NCBI GenBank assembly: GCA_963971405.1
Contig: OZ020490.1
Location: forward strand, 16,145,464-16,209,463
Length of the DNA: 64,000 nucleotides
DNA from: Psococerastis gibbosa
Taxonomy: Eukaryota > Arthropoda > Insecta > Psocodea > Psocidae
Reading direction: 5' to 3'
Numbering within the stretch: the first letter of the stretch is position 1; the number at the start of each line of letters is the position of its first letter. Shown in pieces: positions 46,140 to 56,924 of this stretch. The position numbers were made by a program, and so were the translations under genes. Under the pieces are notes generated by a model. That model searched no databases. It had not been told where the DNA came from and saw nothing but the letters and a program-made list of their open reading frames with translations.

Positions 46140-48429
46140 GTATGTGGTTAAAATGGCCTATTATAATTTCATTTTATTTCATTCCATTTCATTTCAACAA
46201 CAGCAACTATGGTGTCTTGACTGCCTACCAATTTACTATTTAGGCTACCTATATAATAACGGAGGCTGGGAGCATGGCAATCGTGCATATAGGTCCAGCA
46301 GATGTCTTTACTGTCAAAGATGTCAAGCCGGGATATAAATATCCAGGTCACGCATATAGCAACTGCCCAGCCTACATTCTTACGCAAGTAGACCTATGAC
46401 TTGATATTCCTAAATATGAAAGAAAGAATTTCAGGCAGCGACGATATGTTTTTACATTACGCTAGGTACCTAACTATAGTCAATTTTCTTTTCTTTTTCA
46501 CTGTAAAAAACTATACTGGCTCCCGGCATTGGTGGTGAAGCTTTATAAAATTGAATCCAAAAAAGATGCCATGTTTTTTCCTATTCCAATTGGCAAATGG
46601 CTTTCTTCGGATTCCACTTTCCTTATAGCTTTACCAACTAGCCTATGGCGGAAGGGATCAGCATATGTAAAAAAAGGTGGGGTATCAGATTTGCTCGTAA
46701 AACAAGATGCATACTCCTACCCGATACTTGCACATCGTTTATGTGATATGTTCCCATTAGCAATGAGGCACTTGGATACAGCCTGTTTTAGAACATTATA
46801 AGAACATTAGCTAAAGGACAGATTTATTGACGCGCCTCTCTACTATATAGCCTGACTGAGTAAGACCCGATGAACGGGACCGTTTGATAATATAACAAAA
46901 AGTCAATATTTATTTATTTATTTGCACCTTACTCATATCATATATTACTATTACGTTTGGTTGGGAAAACGAATGGAACTCGAGCAGGTGCTGGTAAGCG
47001 ATCATTCTACGGTGGGACTGATAGTGCATTTGAGCATCGACGAAACACCAACACCGGCAAATAACTGTCTCAAAAGCTCGCCCGCCCCCCTCTCTCCCTC
47101 CCGAGGGACCTCTATGATAAAGAGCCCATAGTAGCAAAATCAATTATGTGAACATCGAATTAAACAATTATTGCCATGCTGCACTTAAGTGCAAACGGCA
47201 AACAGGGGACTCATACACGGCGGACGCGGTGTAGCCCAAACAATTTATAGATAGGAAATTCGATTATTGTATTGGCGAAAGGAGAGGGGGGAGGGGGTGA
47301 AATCCCCGGGGGTACATAATTAATTTAGATTTGCGGGGAGGGGTAATCAGCCGGCATTAATAATTAACTCTGTTTGGTTTGGCATTAGTCTGGCTTGTAG
47401 GCATCACCTCCTCCCACCCCCTCCCCTCTAAACATCCCTCTTCGTACAGTTGCAATAATTAGAAAGTCGTCGGAATCTGAAAGTGACGGAGGTTCCCGAG
47501 CCCTCTTTGATGGGAATTATTTAGCTGGAGGTGACTATGCCGTGTTTGAAGGGAAATAGCAAGTCCGCGGGACTCACACAATTAGTTTTAGCTCGAATTT
47601 TCAAGTAGGTAGGCATACCTACAAAATTTAGAAATTGATATTAAATGGCAAACGTGTTATTGTTTAGGACGGACGAGCTGTCTACTCGGCCTGTGCATGA
47701 TTATGGCATGGAACCAAGGGCGGATACAGGGGGGGGGTAGGGGGGTAGCTGCCCCCCCCCAAAAATTTGGTAAATCTATTGTAAATTAAGTTATTACGCT
47801 CTAATTTAGTCGATCCTACATAAGTTTTTCCTATTTTGACCCTCAGCTACCCCCCCCCCCAAAAATGGGATGGATCCGTCCCTGCATGGAACGGAAGGAG
47901 GACTTTGGAATTTGGATGATGTTGGTACCTAACAATAAAAAATCTGACGAGCTGTGGTGAACACTGAAAATATATACCGACCTAGCCATGGTCGTAGCCA
48001 GCTGTCTGCTGGGCATGTGCCCCCTAGAGGTGCAACGATGATTTAGAAAAGTATAGGTTTTATTTAATTAGCCTATTTAAATGGCTTATTTAGTTTTCAC
48101 TGTCAATGAGTCCTCCTTTTCCGTACATAGGCATAGGTACGGTGCCGTATATTCAAGTGCACACTACTATCATTTTATAGACTGTTTTGTGTTCACCCCT
48201 TTCTGAATGCTATGTCTCCACATTTAGTGCTTGCTAGGTACAGATTCTCGAAAAATCGGGTACTAAATACAAATTTTGTACGTGTATTCGCTGGCTAATT
48301 TGAAGTAGTAGGCTACAACTTTCGATAGGTACAACTATTAAATAATATACCTGTACATATCCATTGCTTTTAAGTTTTATTTTTTTTAATTCTCATGGCT
48401 GATAGGCAGGAATGGTAGGGGCTTGAAAT
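46140..48429. other. Intergenic sequence with one unexplained ORF and TAAT-rich part
   Basis: ORF 46529-46801 (90 codons, KWLSSDSTFLIALPTSLW and SYPILAHRLCDMFPLAMRH) has no known domain. The stretch 47260-47600 has several TAAT words (ATTAATAATTAA, CAATAATTAG, ACAATTAG) and no repeat match. Confidence 0.35.
47701..47890. mobile_element. Family K G/C-run MITE
   Basis: GGGCGGATACAGGG at the left and GGATGGATCCGTCCCTGC at the right, with a G-run / C-run and C-run near the ends (TAGCTGCCCCCCCCCC, CAGCTACCCCCCCC). Confidence 0.55.
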
Positions 48430-48545
48430 CTAGATTGTTACCAAACTACCCGATGAATTTCGTCATAATGATTTTGATGATGTTGAGGACGAGGTTCTGT
48501 TTTGGGGGCTTTACCACCAAAAAAATTAAGAAACGACTAAAAAAC
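48430..48545 (+). mobile_element. Left half of a family A copy split by a Penelope pair
   Basis: Diverged A sequence (AACTACCCGATGAATTTCG, GATTTTGATGATG, TTTTGGGGGCTTTA, CGACTAAAAAACTA) stops where the Penelope sequence begins. The matching right half resumes at 52036. Confidence 0.5.
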
Positions 48546-49038
48546 TAGCCAATTCCATAAATAATTAGATTACTCGTGACTTCGTGGTATTTCATTTTAA
48601 TAAACAAAAAATAACAAAAACTTAGAGTTTTAGAAAAACTTGTTATAACAACCCGAATTAGTAAAATCCAAATAATCGTCAAGAAATTAACTTTGTCTAA
48701 GAAACCCACTTGTGTTAGTATAAAACCCTGAGCGCATTCGGCAAGAACTGCCATCTACAGAGGGAAACCCACTAGCACCTTATCTGCGATTTGAGACTTG
48801 CTCAACTCGAGAAGAAGATGCAAATGTGACTAGGGAGAGGAAACCTTGGTTTATATAGGACTGGGAGCGGGGGGAGGAGGGGGTGGGAGGGGGCGTGGCT
48901 GGTTACCTATTCCTAACCTACTAGCTAGATCTATTAGAGGGGATGATGTGAATGTTATGTCGTTTGTTAATTTTTCCCTATTGTGTAAAGCTCTTTTGAT
49001 TTCAACATTTTCAAAAAAATTTAAAGTGTAACTTTTCT

Positions 49039-50175
49039 TTATTTTGTGTAGGGCTGTCCAATTGTGAGGATCGAATGTGTGATTTTCCGAGTAAAGGTGT
49101 TTCGCGAATGTGCGGTGTTGGTGTCTCCTATACCTGTTTTTTGTTTTATTGTATTTAATTCATTATTATAGTTGGTATCATTCATAGGGATGATAAGGAG
49201 TCGAAAAATCATACTATGGAATGCTGCGTGTTTGAGCTGGAATGGGTGAGAAGAATCAACAGGGATTATATTATCGCTGTGGGTTTCTTTACGAAATATC
49301 TTGAAGTCTAGGGTACTATTATTTTTGGTGATGGTGAGGTCTAAGAAGTTCAGGGAGTTGTTTTCTTCTACTTCCATGGTAAAGTGGATTTTCGGGTGAA
49401 TTGTGTTGATAAAACTTAAGAAATTGTCTAGTTGTCTGTTACTTCCTGTCCAAATGCAGAAGATATCATCCACATACCTTGTCCAGAAAGATATACATTT
49501 AACTAGGGGATTTTTATTGAGTAGAAGGTTGTGTTGGAAGTTATCCATAAAAATTTCAGCAAGAAGGGGAGAAAGGGAAGAACCCATAGGTAGGCCTATT
49601 TTTTGTTGGTAGTAGTCGGATTCGAAACGGAAATAGTTTTGATGAGTGCATGTGTCTAACGGAAGGAGGGTCTCAAAAATAAGGCTGTTCGAGGTATTAT
49701 TGTGATAGAGTGACTGGGCAACTAATTTACGTACTTCGGGTACAGGAATATTAGTAATCAGGTTATTGACATAGAAAGAGACGAGTTTGGCATTGCTGGA
49801 TAAGGAAAGGTGCTTAAGGCGGGAAACCAACTCGAATGAGTTTTTGACGCTGTGGCGGGGTGTGAATTTTGATAGCTCGCGAATGTGTTTGTTGAGAAAA
49901 CTAGCTACTTTGCTGGCTGGGGCACTGTTATACGAAACTACTGGGCGGATAGGTTGATTGGGTTTATGAAGTTTAACCAGACCAAAAAATGAAGGAGCTA
50001 CGGGGTTCATGTTGGTAATTTTATAGGCTATATCTTGAGGTATCGTATTAGAGCTTTGTTTAATGGCTTTTTTAGTTGCTTTTTGGAATTTGTTTGTGGG
50101 GTCTACTTTAAGTTTTACGAATGTGGATTTATCAGAAATGAGGTCTAAGACTTTAGAAACATAGGCCCTAATCAT
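49039..50175 (-). pseudogene. Penelope-like reverse transcriptase with deleted endonuclease
   Basis: The 378-residue frame has the PLE RT blocks FFGLVKLHKPNQPIRPVVSY, then LVSFYVNNLITNIPV (block A), KIGLPMGSSLSPLLAEIFMD (block B) and TRYVDDIFCIW (block C). In block A the metal-binding Asp expected after F (FD) is Tyr, so catalysis is probably lost. After NTIKQ the frame jumps to TGIGDTNT. Compared with the plus copy, about 365 bp that hold the GIY-YIG core are gone, and the last 25 residues differ. The start ATG overlaps the stop of the upstream frame by 4 nt (ATGA). Confidence 0.85.
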
Positions 50176-50438
50176 GGGTATATAGGTAAAATGACAATAG
50201 AATTTCCTTTATCCGCCTTGGTGAGTGTAAGGTTATCTTGGGCTAGATTCTTTTTTATAGATTTAGTGTTATCGTTTTTGTGTGTAAGTTTGACGTTTTT
50301 CAGAATATCTGCTGCTATGTGTTTTTCATTATTGTGGTTTTTTAGGCTAAATTCAGTGTCTGACATTAAGTTGGTTAACGTGTTTTCGTTTAGACCTATA
50401 TCAGGGCAATACTTGAGGCCCTTGTTGAGAAGTTCCAT
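50172..50438 (-). pseudogene. N-terminal part of the Penelope-like protein
   Basis: The 88-residue frame ends LTLTKADKGNSIVILPIYP; ADKGNSIVI is the signature just before the PLE RT domain. The rest of the protein continues in the next frame, so either a frameshift mutation or a stop-start (ATGA) overlap lies at 50172-50175. I favour a mutation. Confidence 0.75.
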
Positions 50439-50469
50439 TTCTTTTGTGTTGAAAATAAGTTGACGGTAC

Positions 50470-50640
50470 GAGGATAGAATTTATGGGTAGTGTAGTGAGT
50501 GTCTGCGCTGAAGGCGTGAGGCCTTGACCTACCCCAGTCTGCATCGATCGATGAAGGGGGTTAGACCGGGAAGTCAGACTCACGGTCGTCCCGCGCATCT
50601 GATGTTTCGTGTCGCGTTGTGATGTGTGATGTATTCCGTT
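50470..50640 (-). mobile_element. Structured 5' leader of the Penelope-like element
   Basis: The region is rich in short complements: GTGAGTGTCTG near 50497 with CAGACTCAC near 50573, AAGGC/GCCTT around GTGAG, and the palindrome CATCGATCGATG. PLEs often carry ribozymes here, but I find no CUGANGA...GAAA core. A structured RNA is possible, not shown. Confidence 0.4.
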
Positions 50641-50769
50641 GGATTTGTTATTTTGGTTTTGACTCAGTTCTTTTATTTTTTTATTTAGTGTTGTGCGTTT
50701 TTTGTAAGTGATGCCACTATTTTTTTAATCTTAATAAAAATATAATATATATATATATAAATAAAATAT

Positions 50770-52034
50770 CTTTCTGGACAATAAGGTATGTGGATGATAT
50801 CTTCTGCACAGGGAGTAACAGACAACTAGACAATTTCTTATGTTTTATCAACACAATTCATCCAAAAATCCACTTTACCATGGAAGTAGAAGAAAACAAC
50901 TCCCTGAACTTCTTAGACCTCACCATCACCAAAAATAATAGTACCCTAGACTTCAAGATATTTCGTAAAGAAACCCATAGCGATAATATAATCCCTGTTG
51001 ATTCTTCTCACCCATTCCAGCACAAACACGCAGCATTCCTTAGTAAGTTATGATTTTTCGACTCCTTAACATCCCTATGAATGAAACCAATTATAATAAT
51101 GAATTAAATACAATAAAACAAATTGCCCAAAATAACAATTTCAATCTCAATCTAATAGACAGAATCCTACGACATCACAAAATCAAACACAACCTCAAAT
51201 TAATTTACCCCCCAGAGAGCTTAAACCCGGAAACCAATAAATCACATTTCAGGATACAATACATAGAAAAAATCACAGAAAAAATAAATAACCTCATTTC
51301 TTCTACAACAGACAAAACACCAGCCCCGTACAACAGCAACAATTTAGGCAATAAACTCATGAACTGCAAAACCAAACCAGAAAAGGAAAAAGGCAATGGA
51401 GTTTATCGTCTAAATTGTAACGATTGTAACGCAATTTACATAGGCCAAACAGGCAGAAGCTTTAAAACTAGGGTCAGAGAACATATAACAGGTATAGGAG
51501 ACACCAACACCAACAGCACATTCACGAAACACCTTTACTCGGAAAATCACACATTCGATCCTCACAATTGGACAGCCCTACACAAAATAAAGAAAAGTTA
51601 CACTTTAAATTTTTTTGAAAATGTTGAAATCAAAAGAGCTTTACACAATAGGGAAAAATTAACAAACGACATAACATTCACACAATCATCCCCTCTAATA
51701 GATCTAGCTAGTAGGTTAGGAATAGGTAACCAGCCACGCCCCCTCCCACCCCCTCCTCCCCCCGCTCCCAGTCCTATATAAACCAAGGTTTCCTCTCCCT
51801 AGTCACATTTGCATCTTCTCCTCGAGTTGAGCAAGTCTCAAATCGCAGATAAGGTGTAACTGTGCTAGTGGGTTTCCCTCTGTAGATGGCAGTTTTTGCC
51901 GAAAGCGCTCAGGGTTTTATACTAACACAAGTGGGTTTCTTAGACAAAGTTAATTTCATGACGATTATTTGGGTTTTACTAATTCGGGTTGTTATAACAA
52001 GTTTTTCTAAAAGTTTTTGTTATTTTTTGTTTAT
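50770..52034 (+). mobile_element. Penelope-like retroelement, 5'-truncated plus copy
   Basis: It starts inside RT block C (TATCTTTCTGGACAATAAGG, after an AT-rich stretch) and keeps the GIY-YIG domain and the 3' region (AACCAAGGTTTCCTCTCCCT, CAAATCGCAGATAAGGTG). The 3' part is an inverted copy of 48600-48860. Two indels break the reading frame. Confidence 0.85.
50773..51781 (+). pseudogene. Penelope-like protein, RT end plus GIY-YIG endonuclease
   Basis: The first part (50773-51052) reads VDDIFCTGSNRQLDNFL and LNFLDLTITKNN; two codons of block C are missing compared with the minus copy (FCIWTGS to FCTGS). About 5 extra bases at 51040-51050 cause a stop. The second part (51050-51781, 243 residues) has MIFRLLNIPMNETNYN, the GIY-YIG nuclease core GVYRLNCNDCNAIYIGQTGR with RVREHI, and a Pro-rich end. 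GIY-YIG nucleases make the nick that primes PLE insertion. Confidence 0.85.
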
Positions 52035-52035
52035 A

Positions 52036-52202
52036 GCCTATTCCTCAAAAACGGCTCTTACAATTTTTTTTTAAATTCACATAGCCTTCTAGGCTTTATA
52101 CAATATATTGTAGTTTCTATTAGTGTGACCCATATAGGGCGTTTTTCCCATGGCCCTTGATAGTTTGGTTCTGGGGATAAAAAAGCCTAAAACAAATAAT
52201 CA
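52036..52202 (+). mobile_element. Right half of the split family A copy
   Basis: CCTCAAAAACGGCTCTTACA, TTTAAATTCACATA and GGCCCTTGATAGTTTGG are the family A sequence expected directly after the part that ends at 48545. It is itself interrupted at 52203 by a TTAA-type MITE and appears to resume briefly at 52583 (CCTCGGGACCATTTTTTT). Confidence 0.55.
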
Positions 52203-52582
52203 TTAAGAGCTACGTAGAAAATGAGCACCCCAAAATGTGTTTTTATGGACTTTTTATTTTTTATTTAATTAACAAAGTAAGTCATTTATGATTTGGCTCA
52301 TGGAAGTTGTAGAAGACTACTTCGGGTATTTTTACTTTTCGGTTTTGTAGTTCTTCCAAAAATCCTAGAATACGCATAATTTTAGTCCGTTCTGGTGTTT
52401 ATGAAAGAATCTATGGCACCAAATATTTAAAATTTCCTATTACATGATGCACGAAGCAGTCTTATACAACTTCCACGAGCCAAGTTTTTAATGACATGCT
52501 TTGTTAATTAAATAAAAAATAAAAAGCCAATAAAAACAACAAATTTTGGGGTGCTCATTTTCTACGTAGCATGTCCTTTTAA
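52203..52582. mobile_element. Family G MITE, copy 2
   Basis: Same ends as copy 1 (TTAAGAGCTACGTAGAAAAT and TCTACGTAGCATGTCCTTTT, AA). It is inserted into the right half of the split family A copy. Confidence 0.8.
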
Positions 52583-53461
52583 CCTCGGGACCATTTTTTT
52601 CTGTCTTGGACTATATATGTGAAAGGGTGGGCACGCTACTACGGTACCTTGTCCCCGAAGCCGATTAAACCCCCCGGGTCTTCCAAGTGATTAGTGAAGT
52701 TTCACTTCTATCGTATGACACAGGCACACACCCTTTTTTAATTTTATTAGGAGTTAATCACTGCTGAGGAGTACTCAAATGGCAAGGCCGATAATTAACC
52801 CCCGTAAGCCTATATAACGGTATCCAAGCTGTCTATGTTGAAATTGGCTAATTGGCTGGACGAGGGGAAAATAAAAGCGCTTGACAATTAATTACACAAC
52901 TGCTGGAGTAGGTACAGTACAGAGACAGAGCGCACTGTAATATTTCCACGTCATTGGACACGGAATAGAAAATTACAGTGTGCGGTGCGTAATGAAGTCA
53001 TTGTGACTTGGGTTACATACAGCCAACGTCCATTGGGGCGCACATCCCTTACAAAGCTTGACCTCTGACAAAGGAACAGAATTTGGCGGGATTTTACATC
53101 CATATATTATATACTACCAATATAGCGTTTACTGGTTTCTATTTCTGTTAAGGACCTTTTATACCTATATGAACCCTGAGACTTAGGCTAATCACTTTTA
53201 TATAATTTTGATGTACATCGCGACACACATTTACTTTGGAAAATTCCTATGCTCCCCCCCCCCTGAGAAAAATAGCTTTATACTAGATAGAATGGACTTT
53301 TGAAGGAAATGATGAGAAATTATTATTCAAGTAAGGGAAACGCGATATTTTTCAGCCCCCCCCCCCGAAAACTTTTTCTGAAACCGTCCCTGCTTTCTGG
53401 GGCCTCCAAAATATTTTTAATACCACGAAAAGACAGCTTTTTATCATATTAATTACGGTGC
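52583..53461. other. Intergenic sequence, possibly regulatory
   Basis: From 52740 to 53100 the sequence looks unique and holds GATAATTAACC, GACAATTAATTACAC and TTGACCTCTGACAAAGG (two AGGTCA-like half-sites in a DR1 layout on the minus strand). A C-run pair lies at 53250-53365. Function is inferred only from words. Confidence 0.3.
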
Positions 53462-53635
53462 CAGATTAGCAAGGTGGTAGCGTGCTTGTACCTGTCCGAG
53501 TCTCTATACGCCATGCCATTGGAGACGTGTCGTAAATCAAGACTGGTACTAACCTACAGAGGCAACTGAAGAGGTCAATCGGATACATTCATTAAATTAT
53601 TTGTATCCGATTAATTTAAATAACATCAACTTCTG
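53462..53635 (+). mobile_element. Family D SINE-like repeat
   Basis: Same order as at 12590: AAGGTGGTAGCGTGCTTGTA, GAGTCTCTATACGCCATGCC, ACAGAGGCAACTGAAGAGGT, ATTATTTGTATCCGATTAAT. Confidence 0.55.
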
Positions 53636-54529
53636 GACGCGTTAACTGACTTATTACTTCAATGGCAGCCTGAATCTTTTAAAATTGGTTGCTACTTTTC
53701 AGCGTAAATTTTTTAGCCCACGGCCCTGCCGTAAAAACCCAATTGAATTCAACTTTGGTTTTGCTAGGAACTTGGCCATAAGTTGCAGATGGGTTTGCAA
53801 CATCCTGAGGGTACGATCTTCAATTTAAAGTTAGAACTTTTAAGGGCAGTCGATTTATTTTATATTTTATTTTTACTTTTTACTGCGCATAGTTACAGAA
53901 TAAAGAATGATTTGCAACAGCATAATATGAACGTTACATAGGCCTACACAGTAAAAAATTGATTATGAAAATGTATAGTAGCCTATTAGGTTAATTTAGA
54001 ATTTCCTAAAAAAAAAACATCCAGCGACATAGAGCCCATATATGTTATGGTATTCTGTGCAATGTGTGCATAGAGCTTTGCAAATACCAGGAACCCATCA
54101 AAGGATGTTAGTCTATGCATACGGTAAGTGCACAATATAATTTAGGCTGAAAACTGTCCTGAATTACATAATACCTACATTTTAATAATGGTTTTCTCTT
54201 TGACAGCTTTATATATCTGGTATTATATTTCTGAACCAGATACAGTAGGTACCTATAGCTAGCCTGCTGCCATAGTCATTGTTTTTCATTGTGCACTCGT
54301 TATAGATCTTTTAGATTTAGATCACGGGCAGGTATCCTAAAAAGTAATGGGACACGCAAGAGCAATTAATTCTCTGGCGGAGACTTAGAGGCAGTTACCG
54401 AGAGAGAAGCAATTATTGGGTGAATGATAAGTTATTGTGCAATATTGTAGATAGCCTACTTCTATTTAGTCTACTTCTGTATACGCAAACGAACCGCAAC
54501 ATGGTTATTGTTATTGGTTATTGAAGCCC
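53636..54529. other. Intergenic sequence without recognised features
   Basis: No ORF or shared repeat. GAGCAATTAATTCTCTGG and GAAGCAATTATTGGG near 54360-54420 are TAAT-type words. Confidence 0.35.
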
Positions 54530-54908
54530 TATAGCGATTTGTTATTAACATAACACCGGGGTTTATTTTTTAATGCCGCAGTAGATGACGGAATAAAAAT
54601 ATGCGCGGGAAATTAAAATTAATAAATTACTGGAATACAATAGAATGGTTGCGCATTGTTTTATAATTGAAGGAAATACTAGTAAACATTAAAATGTACT
54701 CGTAGAATTTTGAAATAGGCTATCATTTAATAAGAATTTTAATTAATGTGTCTACATCTAGGGGAAAAAAAAGAAAATGGAAAAAAGGATTAATTAATCA
54801 ATTTGAATAATTCCCGCGCATTTTGAACTCGTTTTAAACAGTTGAATAAACACCGGTACCTATGTTATGTTAAATGTTAATCCCAAATCGCCATAATAGT
54901 GCTGCTCA
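54530..54908. mobile_element. MITE with ACATAACACCGG arms
   Basis: CCTATAGCGATTTGTTATTA, ACATAACACCGGGGTTTATT at the left; the right part (AATAAACACCGG, TTAATCCCAAATCGCCATAA) is its inverted, gapped match. A relic of the same family lies at about 27598-27725 (CACCTTGGGGTTTATTTTAA, AAACCCCGGTGTTTATGTTT). Confidence 0.55.
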
Positions 54909-55464
54909 GGACCCATTCAGTAAAAGCCCAGCAAGCAAGCTATGCAGGTATAACCATCAAGTCAAGTATACGAGTCGCCCTGAATACATATTGTAATCAT
55001 ATAGAGTAAATATCCAAGCCTCGAAACTAAACATTGACACCCTGTAGCCTATAATTCACCAATCGTATCGCTTCCTACTCCTCCCTAACAGCGAAGTTCT
55101 TTTGGATCTCCGCCTGGGTAGGACCATTAAATAGCTATAAAATATTCCTCAGCATCCGTAATGAAGTCGTTAGCGTATAATTCGTTATCTGTTTAAGATG
55201 TCTGATAACAGACTCGCCGCCAACTCCTTACGTCGACTTGTGGAAAGAAGTAATTTCCACTTGAGAGAAATTTTATTGGTATAAATTTCAGATGCTGCTA
55301 ATAATGTTGCAAGCACATTATTGCTACAAAGTAAGGAATGACTTGCAGCCCTAGCACGAACAATGAAATAAATAAAAATAATAAATAATGAAGGGTTTAG
55401 AGTTAGTATTAGATTTAAATAGCATGTAATGGGTTAAATTTAAATTATTTTTTGAAGTTGGGGG

Positions 55465-56655
55465 CCATTGGCGTGAATTCCCAAAATTTCTGGGGGGGGG
55501 GGGGGGGCTTTAGGACCCCAAGACCTTGTTCCCCCGGAGAAAAAAAATCTATAAATGGGCCGAAATTAGAAATTAGTGAGGTTTTACGCATATATACCCT
55601 GGAGAAAGGGGAGCCCGGGGGTCACCCCTGGAGAAATGAAAGTGTTAATTGGGCCGAAATTAGTGAGGTTTAACGAACATCCTATCCCGGTGAAAAAATT
55701 GATGAATATGCCTAAATTACAATAGGGAGGGTTTACGCATTTTACAAGCAGTACAGTTGCGATTTTACAGATGAAAAAACCCACCACTGAGGGGGGCCCG
55801 GGGGTCTCCCCCGGAGAAAAACTTGATGGATATGCCCAAATTAGGGAGGGTTTACGCATTTTGCAAGCAGTATAGTTGCGATTTTGCAGACGAATAAACC
55901 TACCACTGAGGGGGGGGGGGGGGCGGGGGTCTCCCCCGCGGAGAAAAAAATTGATGGATATGCCCAAATTAGGGAGGGTTTACGCATTTTGCAAGCAGTA
56001 TAGTTGCGATTTTGCAGACGAATAAACCTACCACTGAGGCGGGGCCGGGGGTCTCCCCCGAAGAAAATGTTTGAAAAAGTCGGTCTGAGATAATTAGGGT
56101 TTTAGGCACTTTGACTAAAATATTTTTTTGAAAGTACTTGGTCAATATGTTGATTTTTTTCATGATGTCTTTCATGTGAAATACGCATAGGCCTACCAAG
56201 AATTAATTTCCCGTTGGTTTTTGTGGATACTATGCCTTTCGCCTCCATAATGTCTTTGTCACCAGAAATCCTGGGGGGGGGGGGGGGCAGGACCCCCTAT
56301 TTACGCCAACGTTTGCAAGCAGTACAATTTAGATATTATAACGACGAATAAACCTACCATTGAGGGGGGCCCGGGGGTCTCCCCCGGCGAAAAATTTGAA
56401 AAAAAAAAGCTCTAAAGTATTGAGGTTTTAAGCATTTTGAGTAATATATTTTTTGTGAAAGTACTTGGTCAATATGGTGATTTTTTTCACGTAAAATAAA
56501 CATACTAAGAATTAATTTCCCTTTCATTATTGTGGATACTATGCCTTTAGCCTCCATAGCATATTTGTCACCAGAAATCCTGGGGGGGGGGGCTACGGGT
56601 GGACCTGGGGGGGGGGGGGCTAAGCCCCTCCAGGACACCCCTATTTACGCCAATG
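55465..56655 (+). mobile_element. Family E element, copy 2 (both ends present)
   Basis: It is flanked by TTGGGGG on both sides (55458-55464 and 56656-56662). The left end CCATTGGCGTGAATTCCC and the right end CCCCTATTTACGCCAATG form a terminal inverted repeat of about 13 bp. Inside, a unit of about 120-128 bp with ACCACTGAGG and the G/C motif recurs near 55780, 55898 and 56026. Confidence 0.75.
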
Positions 56656-56744
56656 TTGGGGGATCTGAAAATTTGATGCAATAATGAAGTTTTTTTCCGG
56701 CACACGTATTTATAACTATAACCAGCAATCAGGTGTGGTGTGTG

Positions 56745-56860
56745 GCAGGGACGGATCCAGCCCATTTTGGGGGGGGGGGGGTAGTTGTGGGTCAAAAAAG
56801 GAAAAGCAATAGATTTTTTTGGGGGGGGGCAGCTACCCCACCTGTATCCGTCCTGGGTGT
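56745..56860. mobile_element. Family K G/C-run MITE
   Basis: CAGGGACGGATCCAGCCC then a 12-bp G-run, and a second G-run followed by the inverted end TGTATCCGTCCTG. A longer relative is at 47701-47890. Confidence 0.55.
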
Positions 56861-56924
56861 GTGGTCCCAATGAGCAGAACAACTTTAATACTAACAATTA
56901 ACCAGAGGTAACACATTTAGTTAT

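Larger units (their letters stand above)
48546..50640 (-). mobile_element. Penelope-like retroelement, minus copy
   Basis: The element contains two overlapping reading frames (50438-50172 and 50175-49039), a structured 5' leader (50470-50640) and a 3' region that matches the plus copy (51780-52034) inverted. An internal deletion has removed most of the GIY-YIG domain. It is joined head-to-head with the plus copy. Confidence 0.85.

Noticed and set aside
50590..50640. CTGATG...hammerhead in the Penelope leader
   Set aside because: The final A of the core and the GAAA box are missing on this strand, and the other strand has GAAA without CUGANGA.
55584..55967. 127-codon minus-strand ORF
   Set aside because: Made of tandem blocks of family E; the repeated GDPRPP-like text comes from the G/C palindrome.
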